The notes under the pieces: generated by a model
Seen by the model: only the letters and a program-made list of their open reading frames with translations
What the model was told of the DNA's origin: nothing
Databases searched by the model: none
Source: Leeuwenhoekiella polynyae
GTDB lineage: Bacteria; Bacteroidota; Bacteroidia; Flavobacteriales; Flavobacteriaceae
Reading direction: 5' to 3' (one strand)
Length of the DNA: 64,000 bases
Assembly: GCF_042683665.1 (NCBI RefSeq)
Contig: NZ_JBHUOO010000020.1
Position numbers and translations under genes: made by a program
In this document: one piece after another, positions 50,616 to 58,575 of the stretch
How the letters are laid out: every line of letters begins with the position of its first letter
Numbering within the stretch: position 1 is the stretch's first letter

Positions 50616-51824
50616 TTATTCAACAGTCCATCCTGCTTTCCAAGTATCATAATCAGTACCGGTAGCATCACCTTCATTAGTAATGAAATCATTTTCAGTA
50701 AAAGTAAAACCTGTATCATTTTTCATTTTCACAGAAATGTCTTCAAAGTTTACAGTGTCTACAAATAATAATCCGTCTACAACACCTTGCCCTGTTGGAC
50801 TATCTCCAGAATCACCATCTAAATCAAAAGCTTCCTCATACCCTTGAATGATAACATTGTTAAATTCACCTTGAGTACCTGCTCTTAAACGTACAGCTTC
50901 TGTATCTGTAGTATTACCTTGACCAATGATTAAAAGATTGTTAACCGTTGGAGCAGAGAAATAAAGTGGGTTAGAGTTATTTCCTATATCTGTATTGAAT
51001 CCATCAGCTTCAATAGCTTTATCGTGCGACACACCATGCTTGATATAAACATTTGACAAGGTACCAGAATACCCTTCAGTCCAGTCTACAGAATCATCCT
51101 GAGCATTTACCACAGAAACATAGCTTGCGTTAACAGTACCACCAAAAAACTCAACCCCGTCATCTTTACCTTCAAATGCTTGGATGTGGTCTACCGTAGT
51201 ACCATTACCTACACCGTAAAAAGAAAAACCATTGTTTTCAGATTGACCATCAGCTGCTCCTCCAGAGTACTCAACACGCACGTAACGAATAACTCCTGAG
51301 AAATCTGATACATCGCTACCCCCGTAAGGAAGACCCCCAATTTCTGAAGTTGAAGTTGCAGAACCACCAGCAGTAGAGTTTATAGGTGCACGTCCTAATA
51401 AGATAAGACCACCCCAGTCACCAGCCGCAGGAGAAGTAGAAGCAGAAGTAAGTACAATAGGACGTGTAGCAGTACCTTGCGCGTCAATCACAGCATCCTG
51501 TGAGATCGCTATATAAACGTTTGCTCCACTCGCTGCTTTTATAGTCATACCGGCAGGAATAGTCAATTTTGTATTAGGAGCCATTACCAGAGGTCCGGTT
51601 AAGGTATATGTATTATTGATATCGAGCGTTAAATCACTAGTCTTGGTACCCTCTAAATCAATCGCTTCACCGGTACTAGGCTCTTCAGGGGTTGAACCAC
51701 CATTATTGTTTGTAACACTATTGTCTGTATTGTTAATTACAATCTCTGCAGTATCATCAGCTTCACAAGAGGCAAAAATAAGTGCCGCTGCGGTTAAGCC
51801 AGTAAGTAAATAATTTGTCTTCAT
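50616..51824 (-). CDS. Beta-helix lipoprotein paired with a TonB-dependent receptor
   Basis: 402 aa. Lipoprotein signal with Cys20 (LIFASCEADD), an Asn/Thr/Ser-rich linker (about 30-55), then a right-handed parallel beta-helix-like region: TYTLTGPLVMAPNTKLTIPAG, GDWGGLILLGRAPI, GVIRYVRVEYSGG, VDHIQAFEGKDDGVEFFGG, LSNVYIKHG. Similar proteins are often mis-named multidrug transporters; nothing here is a transporter. Encoded 38 nt after a TonB-dependent receptor and ending at a strong hairpin. Likely a surface substrate-capture partner of that receptor. The Pho-box-like array upstream of the receptor suggests phosphate-related induction (inference). Confidence 0.78.
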   Translation of the reverse strand: MKTNYLLTGLTAAALIFASCEADDTAEIVINNTDNSVTNNNGGSTPEEPSTGEAIDLEGTKTSDLTLDINNTYTLTGPLVMAPNTKLTIPAGMTIKAASGANVYIAISQDAVIDAQGTATRPIVLTSASTSPAAGDWGGLILLGRAPINSTAGGSATSTSEIGGLPYGGSDVSDFSGVIRYVRVEYSGGAADGQSENNGFSFYGVGNGTTVDHIQAFEGKDDGVEFFGGTVNASYVSVVNAQDDSVDWTEGYSGTLSNVYIKHGVSHDKAIEADGFNTDIGNNSNPLYFSAPTVNNLLIIGQGNTTDTEAVRLRAGTQGEFNNVIIQGYEEAFDLDGDSGDSPTGQGVVDGLLFVDTVNFEDISVKMKNDTGFTFTENDFITNEGDATGTDYDTWKAGWTVE

Positions 51825-51862
51825 TGCATTTAAAGTATTTAATTAATTGTCTATCGTTTTTA

Positions 51863-54649
51863 TTAAAATTTGTATTTCACACTGATACCTGCGTTGATTC
51901 CTCTGCGGTATATTGATGTAGTATAATCTCCAAAAGAAGTACCTTCTCTTACGTATTCAATGTCTGGATCAAGTAAGTTTTTTGCGCTAGCATTTACTTC
52001 CCAGTTTTCTCCTATTTCATTACGCCATACAAAATCAAGTGTGCCGTATCCTTTCTCTACTATGTTTCCTAATTGACCAGAACCTAAAGCATCGATACGA
52101 TCTGCAAAATAAGAGTACACTAAATTGGCTACAGGTCTGTAATTTTCAAATGACGTAGGACTGTAGCTAATGTCTGCATTAATAAGAAATGGAGATGCTC
52201 CTTGAAGCTCATCATCACGATCTAGTGTTGAAGAAAACAAACCGTTTGAACTTCTAAGATCTTGCTTAGTGTGCATATACGTACCGTTTACACCAGCAGA
52301 AACAACAGCATTATCATTAGCATCCTGCACAAGGTTCTTACGAACTTCTACTTCTATACCATAAACATTTGCTTTCTCACCAGTTCTAAAATAACGTCTG
52401 GTTCCTGTTGCGTCATTGGCAATAACAAGGTTTACAGGATTTCTAATTTCTTTTGCAAAACCAGCTATAGATAACAATTCTGATTTACCAAAAAACCACT
52501 CATACTTAAGGTCTAGATTATAAACATCAGATACTGCCGGGTCATTTAATAAATCTGGATTACCACCCACACGCTTCGTAACATCTTCATAAACAAATGG
52601 TGCTACCTCTTTAAATTCTGGGAAAGAGACTGTTTTTGAAAAAGAGAATCTTAAGTTAGAGTCATCATTAAGCGCATACCGTACGTTTAAACTAGGTAAA
52701 TAGAAATTCTCATAACTTTCAGCATATCCTGAAGCATCAGGAGGAAGGTTAATAACGTCATAAGAAATTGATTGATTGAATGACTCTACTCTAAAGCCAG
52801 GTACAAATAGCCATTTTCCTGTTGTAATTTCAGCATTAACATAACCTGCGTGAATATCTAGATTACCAGTATACTTGTTTTCATCAAGACCTGGAAAATT
52901 ACGGTTGTCAATTCCTAATTCAGGAGCAATTGATCTAAAAACAAACGTGTCATAAACACTACCTAGGTTAGGTACATTAAACACACTATCTAAATTATTA
53001 ATATCAGTAACCGGAGTGTTTGGTTCTATTAAATCATAACCATACCTGATGTTTTTAAAGAAACGCTCTTTAGATCTACCGTTATAACCAAAATTTAATT
53101 TGAAATTATCTGAAACAGTATATTCAAGATTTAAACGACTATTAAGCTCTTCGTCTTCAATACTCTGAAAATACCGTTGATTATCAAAGTTTGTGTTGTT
53201 GTAGAAAGAAGGATTGGTGTCAGGATCGTTATCTAAAGCACGATCGTAATTTTCTAAAGCAAAACGTTTACGGTCTGGTTGATTAGAAAACACCTTATTA
53301 TAACCTACACCCCAGGTTAGTTCTAATTTATCATCAAAAGTATGTAGGCCAGACAATTGATTTACAAAGATCATATCTTGATTAAACTGAATATTCTTAG
53401 TAAAAAAGCCTTTGTCTGTATTTAAAATAGCATCTCTATTTCTACCATTACCATCAATCCCGAAGTTTCCTACCTCATCAGATGAACTATTCAAGAATAA
53501 AGAGTTAAAGGTAATTTTATGACCAGAACTTAAGCTGTAAATAGCATTAAGCATCGCTGTTGTTGTTGTAGAATATTCAAACTCTTCTACATCATCATAC
53601 ACTTGCTTTTCTACGGTTGTAAAATCTGCAGCAGAACCTCTTCTGTATTCATAATCATTTGCAAAAGAAGCTGTAGCAAAAAGGCTCAATCTACCTCCTT
53701 CACCCATTTCAAAAGATTTTCCACCAGATATAGATCCGTTAATATTAATAGGCTCACCCCCATTAACCGGATCAACAGGGTGCGAAAGAATTACTGCGAA
53801 TGGGTTATTATCATATCTGTTATAGAAACCAAAATAACCTGTACCTTCACTTCTAACAAAGTTTTTACCTATTGCTCTACTATTGATACTTGACCCTAGT
53901 TGAATATCTAAAAATCCTTTTCCTTTATAGTCTTTTGAAATAACGTCGATATTACTTGCAGCAAAATCTCCGTAGAATTTTGTAGAGTATGCTTTACTTA
54001 CCGCAACGTTCTGTATGATATCAGAAGGAAATAAATCAAGATCCATATTCTTCTTTTCAATATCATTTGAAGGAAGCGTTAACCCGTTATAGGTCGTATT
54101 TAAATAACGGTCCCCTAAACCACGCACATATACATTACCTGTACCCCCAGATTGTTTAGAAACTCCAGAGATCTTTGCAATTGCTGCTGCTGCATCACTT
54201 ACCCCTTTTCGAGCCAGTTCATCAGCACCTATACTTTGTTGAATGCTTACTGCTTTCTTTTGCTCTAATAATAGTGCAACTTCAGATTCTCTTGAGACTG
54301 TTGTGGTGATTACCACCTCATCAAGAGCTGCAGCGGTAGCACCAAGGCCTGTATTAACGGTGGTCACTTTACCAGCTTCTACAACTACATTTGGAATTTC
54401 AACCGTTTCATATCCTACAAAACTAAAAACCAAGGTATAAGTTCCTGCTTCAACATTGGCAATTTCATACAATCCATCAAAATCAGTGGTGGTTCCTTTG
54501 GTTGTATTTTTTATTTGAACAGTAGCAAAAGGTAATGGTTCATTGTTAACCTCTTTATCACTTAAAACTCCAACAACACTCCCTGTCCCTTGCGCCCAGA
54601 CTGATGTTGAAAATATAATACCTATTAATAACAGATAAAATTGTCTCAT
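51863..54649 (-). CDS. TonB-dependent outer membrane receptor (non-SusC type)
   Basis: 928 aa from the ATG at 54647-54649, which gives a clean signal peptide (MRQFYLLLIGIIFSTSVWAQ); the longer frame to 54673 adds a basic tail over the promoter. A carboxypeptidase-regulatory-like domain (about 20-105; TTDFDGLYEIANVEAGTYTL), a plug with SGVSKQSGGTGNVYVRGLGD (about 120-255), and a large barrel ending GINAGISVKYKF. It lacks the SusC extension, and its partner is a beta-helix lipoprotein rather than SusD. The substrate is unknown; the Pho-type operator array at 54699-54759 points to a phosphorus source. Confidence 0.9.
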   Translation of the reverse strand: MRQFYLLLIGIIFSTSVWAQGTGSVVGVLSDKEVNNEPLPFATVQIKNTTKGTTTDFDGLYEIANVEAGTYTLVFSFVGYETVEIPNVVVEAGKVTTVNTGLGATAAALDEVVITTTVSRESEVALLLEQKKAVSIQQSIGADELARKGVSDAAAAIAKISGVSKQSGGTGNVYVRGLGDRYLNTTYNGLTLPSNDIEKKNMDLDLFPSDIIQNVAVSKAYSTKFYGDFAASNIDVISKDYKGKGFLDIQLGSSINSRAIGKNFVRSEGTGYFGFYNRYDNNPFAVILSHPVDPVNGGEPININGSISGGKSFEMGEGGRLSLFATASFANDYEYRRGSAADFTTVEKQVYDDVEEFEYSTTTTAMLNAIYSLSSGHKITFNSLFLNSSSDEVGNFGIDGNGRNRDAILNTDKGFFTKNIQFNQDMIFVNQLSGLHTFDDKLELTWGVGYNKVFSNQPDRKRFALENYDRALDNDPDTNPSFYNNTNFDNQRYFQSIEDEELNSRLNLEYTVSDNFKLNFGYNGRSKERFFKNIRYGYDLIEPNTPVTDINNLDSVFNVPNLGSVYDTFVFRSIAPELGIDNRNFPGLDENKYTGNLDIHAGYVNAEITTGKWLFVPGFRVESFNQSISYDVINLPPDASGYAESYENFYLPSLNVRYALNDDSNLRFSFSKTVSFPEFKEVAPFVYEDVTKRVGGNPDLLNDPAVSDVYNLDLKYEWFFGKSELLSIAGFAKEIRNPVNLVIANDATGTRRYFRTGEKANVYGIEVEVRKNLVQDANDNAVVSAGVNGTYMHTKQDLRSSNGLFSSTLDRDDELQGASPFLINADISYSPTSFENYRPVANLVYSYFADRIDALGSGQLGNIVEKGYGTLDFVWRNEIGENWEVNASAKNLLDPDIEYVREGTSFGDYTTSIYRRGINAGISVKYKF

Positions 54650-54670
54650 TACTTGTTTTATTTTGTGCTG

Positions 54671-54678
54671 CAAAGATG
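54671..54678 (-). promoter_or_regulatory. -7-like box of the TonB receptor gene
   Basis: Minus-strand CATCTTTG differs from TANNTTTG only at the first base. It is 21 nt upstream of the chosen ATG and 20 nt downstream of the hexamer array, with no -33 TTG, as expected for an activator-dependent promoter. Confidence 0.4.
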
Positions 54679-54698
54679 TCGCGAAAGAACTGCTGGGT

Positions 54699-54759
54699 GG
54701 TTAATCCAATGTTATGAATTCGTAATGCCAGGGTTACATCATGGTTACCTTAATGTTAA
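54699..54759 (-). promoter_or_regulatory. Pho-box-like array: six hexamers at exact 11-bp spacing
   Basis: Read toward the receptor gene the hexamers are TTAACA, GTAACC, GTAACC, ATTACG, ATAACA, TTAACC. On the plus strand they start at 54754, 54743, 54732, 54721, 54710 and 54699, each exactly 11 bp apart. Five of six fit (T/G/A)TAAC(A/C). PhoP of Bacillus binds TTAACA-type hexamers at 11-bp spacing, and other PhoB/OmpR-family proteins bind similar arrays. The array ends 20 bp before the -7-like box. The identity of the regulator is inference. Confidence 0.65.
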
Positions 54760-54835
54760 GCGATTTGAGAGCCAACGCTAAATCATTAGATTAAAATTTG
54801 GCAATACTGTATCTTGCCGAAAATTGCCTATTATG

Positions 54836-56167
54836 ATGAACTGGGAACATTTGCTCTCGCTAAAGAGACAGGGAGACACCGCAAAAAGACTGCGTATAGA
54901 ACAGGACGACACCCGTCTTGGATTTGAAGTAGATTATGACCGGATTATATTTTCTACGCCCTTTAGAAGCCTCCAGGATAAAACGCAAGTCATCCCACTT
55001 TCTAAAACAGATTTTGTTCATACACGCTTAACACACAGTATGGAAGTTTCGGTTGTGGGACGTTCACTAGGTAGAATGGTGGGCAAACAACTCCTTGAAA
55101 AATACCCGCATCTGGAACAGGTTTACGGCTATCGCTTTAATGATTTTGGAGCTATTGTTGCCGCTGCGGCGCTGGCTCACGATATCGGTAACCCACCTTT
55201 TGGGCATTCGGGAGAGAAGGCGATTGGGGAGTTTTTCAAATCGGGTTATGGTAAACGTTATCAAGACCGCTTAACCGAAAAAGAATATCAGGACCTGATC
55301 AAGTTTGAAGGTAATGCTAATGGCTTTAAAGTACTCTCCCAAAGCAAACCGGGAGCTCAGGGTGGCTTGAGACTTTCGTATGCAACTCTGGGTGCTTTTA
55401 TGAAATATCCAAAAGAGTCGCTTCCGTACAAACCCACAGATCATATTGCAGATAAAAAATACGGCTTCTTTCAGTCTGAAAAAGAGCTTTTTGCTGATGT
55501 TGCTCAAGAACTGGGCTTGTTGAACAGAAGCGAGACCGATGATTTAAGTTGGTCACGCCACCCGCTTGCTTATCTCGTTGAAGCGGCAGATGATATTTGC
55601 TACACCATTATTGATTTTGAAGACGGTATAAACCTGGGACTTATCCCTGAAGAGTATGCGTTGGAGTATATGGTAAAACTCGTTGGCAACACCATAGACC
55701 GTAACAAATACAATGCCTTGCAGGAAACTTCAGATCGAGTGAGCTACTTACGCGCACTTGCGATAGGCACCCTGATTACTGAAAGCGTGGAGACCTTTAT
55801 GAAGTATGAAGAAGAGATTCTCGCCGGCACCTTCAATCAGTCTTTAATAGACAAAAGCAGTTACCAGGCACAAATCACCGATATCATCAACCTCAGCATC
55901 GACCGCATCTACAACAGCCGCGAAGTGATCGAAAAGGAAATCGCCGGATATGAAATCTTATCCACACTTCTTGAAGCACGTTGCAAGGCACTAGACAATA
56001 CAGACACGCATTACAACCAACTCATTCAGCAGCTTCTGGCTCCGGTAAATAAATCTGAAAATACGTTGTATGAAAACCTCATTCAGATTTGTGCCGAAGT
56101 ATCAACAATGACAGACGGTAAAGCCTTACGCAATTACAAAAAAATAAAAGGATTGGACATTAAGTAA
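54836..56167 (+). CDS. dgt: Deoxyguanosinetriphosphate triphosphohydrolase (dNTP triphosphohydrolase)
   Basis: 443 aa from the ATG at 54836 (MNWEHLLSLKRQGDTAKRL); earlier in-frame starts add only a few residues. HD-domain enzyme that splits dGTP, or dNTPs generally, into nucleoside and triphosphate. Motifs are FRSLQDKTQVIPL, RLTHSMEVSVVGR, the HD pair in AAALAHDIGNPPFGHSGE, and YLVEAADDICYTIIDFEDGI carrying the last metal ligand. Divergent from the TonB receptor gene; the Pho-like array lies between them but nearer the receptor. Confidence 0.93.
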   Translation: MNWEHLLSLKRQGDTAKRLRIEQDDTRLGFEVDYDRIIFSTPFRSLQDKTQVIPLSKTDFVHTRLTHSMEVSVVGRSLGRMVGKQLLEKYPHLEQVYGYRFNDFGAIVAAAALAHDIGNPPFGHSGEKAIGEFFKSGYGKRYQDRLTEKEYQDLIKFEGNANGFKVLSQSKPGAQGGLRLSYATLGAFMKYPKESLPYKPTDHIADKKYGFFQSEKELFADVAQELGLLNRSETDDLSWSRHPLAYLVEAADDICYTIIDFEDGINLGLIPEEYALEYMVKLVGNTIDRNKYNALQETSDRVSYLRALAIGTLITESVETFMKYEEEILAGTFNQSLIDKSSYQAQITDIINLSIDRIYNSREVIEKEIAGYEILSTLLEARCKALDNTDTHYNQLIQQLLAPVNKSENTLYENLIQICAEVSTMTDGKALRNYKKIKGLDIK

Positions 56168-56247
56168 ATTACCTTGGGGCATTTAAAGAAAACAGTTTTT
56201 GACTTCGAGACAAGTCTCTGAGCATGTAAAGCTCGATTATCGAATAA

Positions 56248-58014
56248 CTAATCCAGAAGCGACTGAATATTTTCTTTTAAACTTTCAAAATCCAGACCTA
56301 AAGCCTGTTGCAATTCTTCCGTGGTACCCTGTTCTATAAACTGATCAGGTATTCCGAAGATTTCCAACTTGCCTGTATAGCTTTGACGTGCAGCTTCTTC
56401 GGCAATAGCGCTCCCAAAACCACCGGATTGTACCCCGTCTTCTAAGGTTATGATTGTGTTATACTTTTTAAAAACCCGCTTGAGCATCACAAAATCTAGC
56501 GGCTTTACAAAACCAAAATAATACACAGAGACGTTCCCCTTAAATACCGCTGCAAGTTGCAGGGCTGTTTCAGTAAAATTACCGGTAGCTAAAATGGCGA
56601 GTTGAGAGCCTTTAATCAAGTGCTCAGCTTTTCCGAGTTCCAGTTGCTCAAAAGGATTCTGCCAGTCCAATTCCAATCCGCGCCCTCTGGGATACCGAAT
56701 TGCAATGGGTGACTCGAGACCCAATTGCGCCGTATACATAATATTCCGTAAGCTTGCTTCATTCCGCGGAGCGAAAATTATAAGATTGGGAATACAGCGT
56801 AAATACGCCAGATCAAAGACGCCATGATGCGTTGCACCATCGGCACCTACTAATCCCGCCCGATCCACACAGAAAATAACCGGAAGCTTTTGCAAAGCCA
56901 CATCGTGAATCAATTGATCGTAAGCGCGTTGCAAAAACGTAGAATAGATTGCGCAAAACACAACACCTCCTGAGGCGGCTATCCCGGCTGATAAGGTCAC
57001 TGCGTGTTGCTCTGCAATCCCCACATCAAAAGCACGCTCTGGAAATTGCTGCATCATATATTTTAAAGAACTACCCGTTGGCATTGCCGGAGTAATCCCA
57101 ATAATTTGCTTGTTCTTTTTTGCCAGTTCAACTAACGTCAAACCAAAAACATCCTGATACTTGGGTGGCTGCGGATGGGTATTCTTAGGTTTCAACTCCC
57201 CTGTTAGGGCATCAAACTTTCCAGGGGCATGGTACACAACCTGATCAGCTTCGGCTTGCTTAAGCCCTTTTCCTTTTGTAGTAATTACATGCAAAAACTT
57301 AGGCCCCTTTATTTTTTTAAGCGTCTTGAAGATCTCAAGCAACTTCTCCAGATCGTGCCCGTCTACAGGACCAAAATAATTAAAGTTCAAAGCCTCAAAT
57401 ATATTCTCTTGTCGCTGACTGCCCGTTTTTACATTCGTGAGGTAATTCTTAAGTGCCCCCACACTGGGGTCGATCCCAATAGCATTATCATTAAGAATCA
57501 CCAGCAAATTCGCATCACTATCCCCCGCGTGATTCAAAGCCTCAAAAGCCATCCCGCTGGCAATAGAAGCGTCTCCTATTACAGCGATGTGATGGCGTGC
57601 TGTATTCCCTTGAATTTTTGAAGCAATCGCCATACCCAGCGCTGCAGAGATTGAAGTACTCGAGTGCCCGGTACCAAAAGCATCGTATACACTTTCCTGC
57701 ATTTTGGGGAAACCACTCAAACCGTTAAACTCGCGGTTGGTCTCAAAATTATCCCGCCTTCCGGTAATGATTTTATGGCCGTATGCCTGATGCCCCACAT
57801 CCCAGATCAATTTATCATCGGGAGTACTAAAAGCATAATGCAAAGCCAGCGTAAGCTCAACAACTCCCAGACTGGCACCCAGATGTCCTTCTTTAGTTGC
57901 CACAATATCAATGATAAAACGACGCAATTCTACAGCGATTACGCTCAACTGTTCAACAGAAAGTTCACGTAAATCAGCCGGATCATCTATCGTTTCTAAA
58001 AGCGGATAACTCAT
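56248..58014 (-). CDS. dxs: 1-deoxy-D-xylulose-5-phosphate synthase
   Basis: 588 aa, slightly shorter than the usual 620. First enzyme of the MEP isoprenoid pathway, which would feed the prenyl synthase encoded at 37412. Thiamine-diphosphate motif GDASIASGMAFEALNHAG..NDNAIGID, N-terminal GHLGASLGVVELTLALHY and DVGHQAYGHKIITGR, transketolase-type GIAEQHAVTLSAGIA, and DRAGLVGADGATHHGVFDL. A -7 box (TACCTTTG, 58019-58026) ends only 4 nt before the ATG, so the mRNA may be leaderless. Divergent from tadA. Confidence 0.95.
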   Translation of the reverse strand: MSYPLLETIDDPADLRELSVEQLSVIAVELRRFIIDIVATKEGHLGASLGVVELTLALHYAFSTPDDKLIWDVGHQAYGHKIITGRRDNFETNREFNGLSGFPKMQESVYDAFGTGHSSTSISAALGMAIASKIQGNTARHHIAVIGDASIASGMAFEALNHAGDSDANLLVILNDNAIGIDPSVGALKNYLTNVKTGSQRQENIFEALNFNYFGPVDGHDLEKLLEIFKTLKKIKGPKFLHVITTKGKGLKQAEADQVVYHAPGKFDALTGELKPKNTHPQPPKYQDVFGLTLVELAKKNKQIIGITPAMPTGSSLKYMMQQFPERAFDVGIAEQHAVTLSAGIAASGGVVFCAIYSTFLQRAYDQLIHDVALQKLPVIFCVDRAGLVGADGATHHGVFDLAYLRCIPNLIIFAPRNEASLRNIMYTAQLGLESPIAIRYPRGRGLELDWQNPFEQLELGKAEHLIKGSQLAILATGNFTETALQLAAVFKGNVSVYYFGFVKPLDFVMLKRVFKKYNTIITLEDGVQSGGFGSAIAEEAARQSYTGKLEIFGIPDQFIEQGTTEELQQALGLDFESLKENIQSLLD

Positions 58015-58018
58015 AAAA

Positions 58019-58026
58019 CAAAGGTA
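58019..58026 (-). promoter_or_regulatory. -7 box directly before dxs
   Basis: Minus-strand TACCTTTG followed by TTTT and the ATG. If this box is used, transcription would start at or beside the start codon. No -33 TTG is visible. Confidence 0.35.
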
Positions 58027-58110
58027 GCCGAACTTACAGAAATAATAAGTTGGTCTTTTAAAAATGATACTGCAAAAAACTTTTTATCTTCATCACTTAA
58101 AAGCAAGACT

Positions 58111-58566
58111 ATGGCTCTGATAGAACCCTTTGATGATGCGTATTTTATGAAAAAAGCACTGCTGGAAGCGGAGACCGCTTTTGATCTGGGAGAAATCCCC
58201 GTGGGAGCTGTTATCACCGTCAACAATACCATAATAGCCCGTGCGCACAACCTTACGGAACGCCTTAATGATGTAACGGCGCACGCAGAAATGCAAGCCA
58301 TCACGGCGGCGGCTAATTATTTAGGCGGGAAATACCTAAAAGATTGCACCTTGTATGTCACGCTAGAACCTTGTCAAATGTGTGGAGGGGCTTTGTATTG
58401 GAGTCAGCTTTCACGCATGGTATATGCAGCAGCTGACCCCAATAGAGGGTACAAAAATCTGGGAACCCAACTGCACCCTAAAACCCAGGTCACAAGCGGT
58501 ATTCTGGAAGCGGATGCCAGTGCTTTACTGAAACGCTTTTTTATACAACGCCGTAACCTGAATTAA
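58111..58566 (+). CDS. tadA: tRNA-specific adenosine deaminase (TadA-type nucleoside deaminase)
   Basis: 151 aa. Zinc-dependent deaminase fold with HAE in VTAHAEMQAITAA (zinc His and proton-shuttle Glu) and PCQMCGGAL (two zinc Cys). The N-terminal FMKKALLEAETAFDLGEIPVGAVI is typical of TadA, which converts A34 of tRNA-Arg(ACG) to inosine. Related guanine or cytosine deaminases share the motifs, but the length and the GEIPVGAV segment favour TadA. 9 nt upstream of the cNMP/CBS nucleotidyltransferase gene, likely the same operon. Confidence 0.9.
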   Translation: MALIEPFDDAYFMKKALLEAETAFDLGEIPVGAVITVNNTIIARAHNLTERLNDVTAHAEMQAITAAANYLGGKYLKDCTLYVTLEPCQMCGGALYWSQLSRMVYAAADPNRGYKNLGTQLHPKTQVTSGILEADASALLKRFFIQRRNLN

Positions 58567-58575
58567 AACCTTCGT

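Noticed and set aside
50616..51824. Multidrug transporter (a name used for similar proteins)
   Set aside because: It has a lipoprotein signal and beta-helix-like repeats with no membrane-spanning segments.
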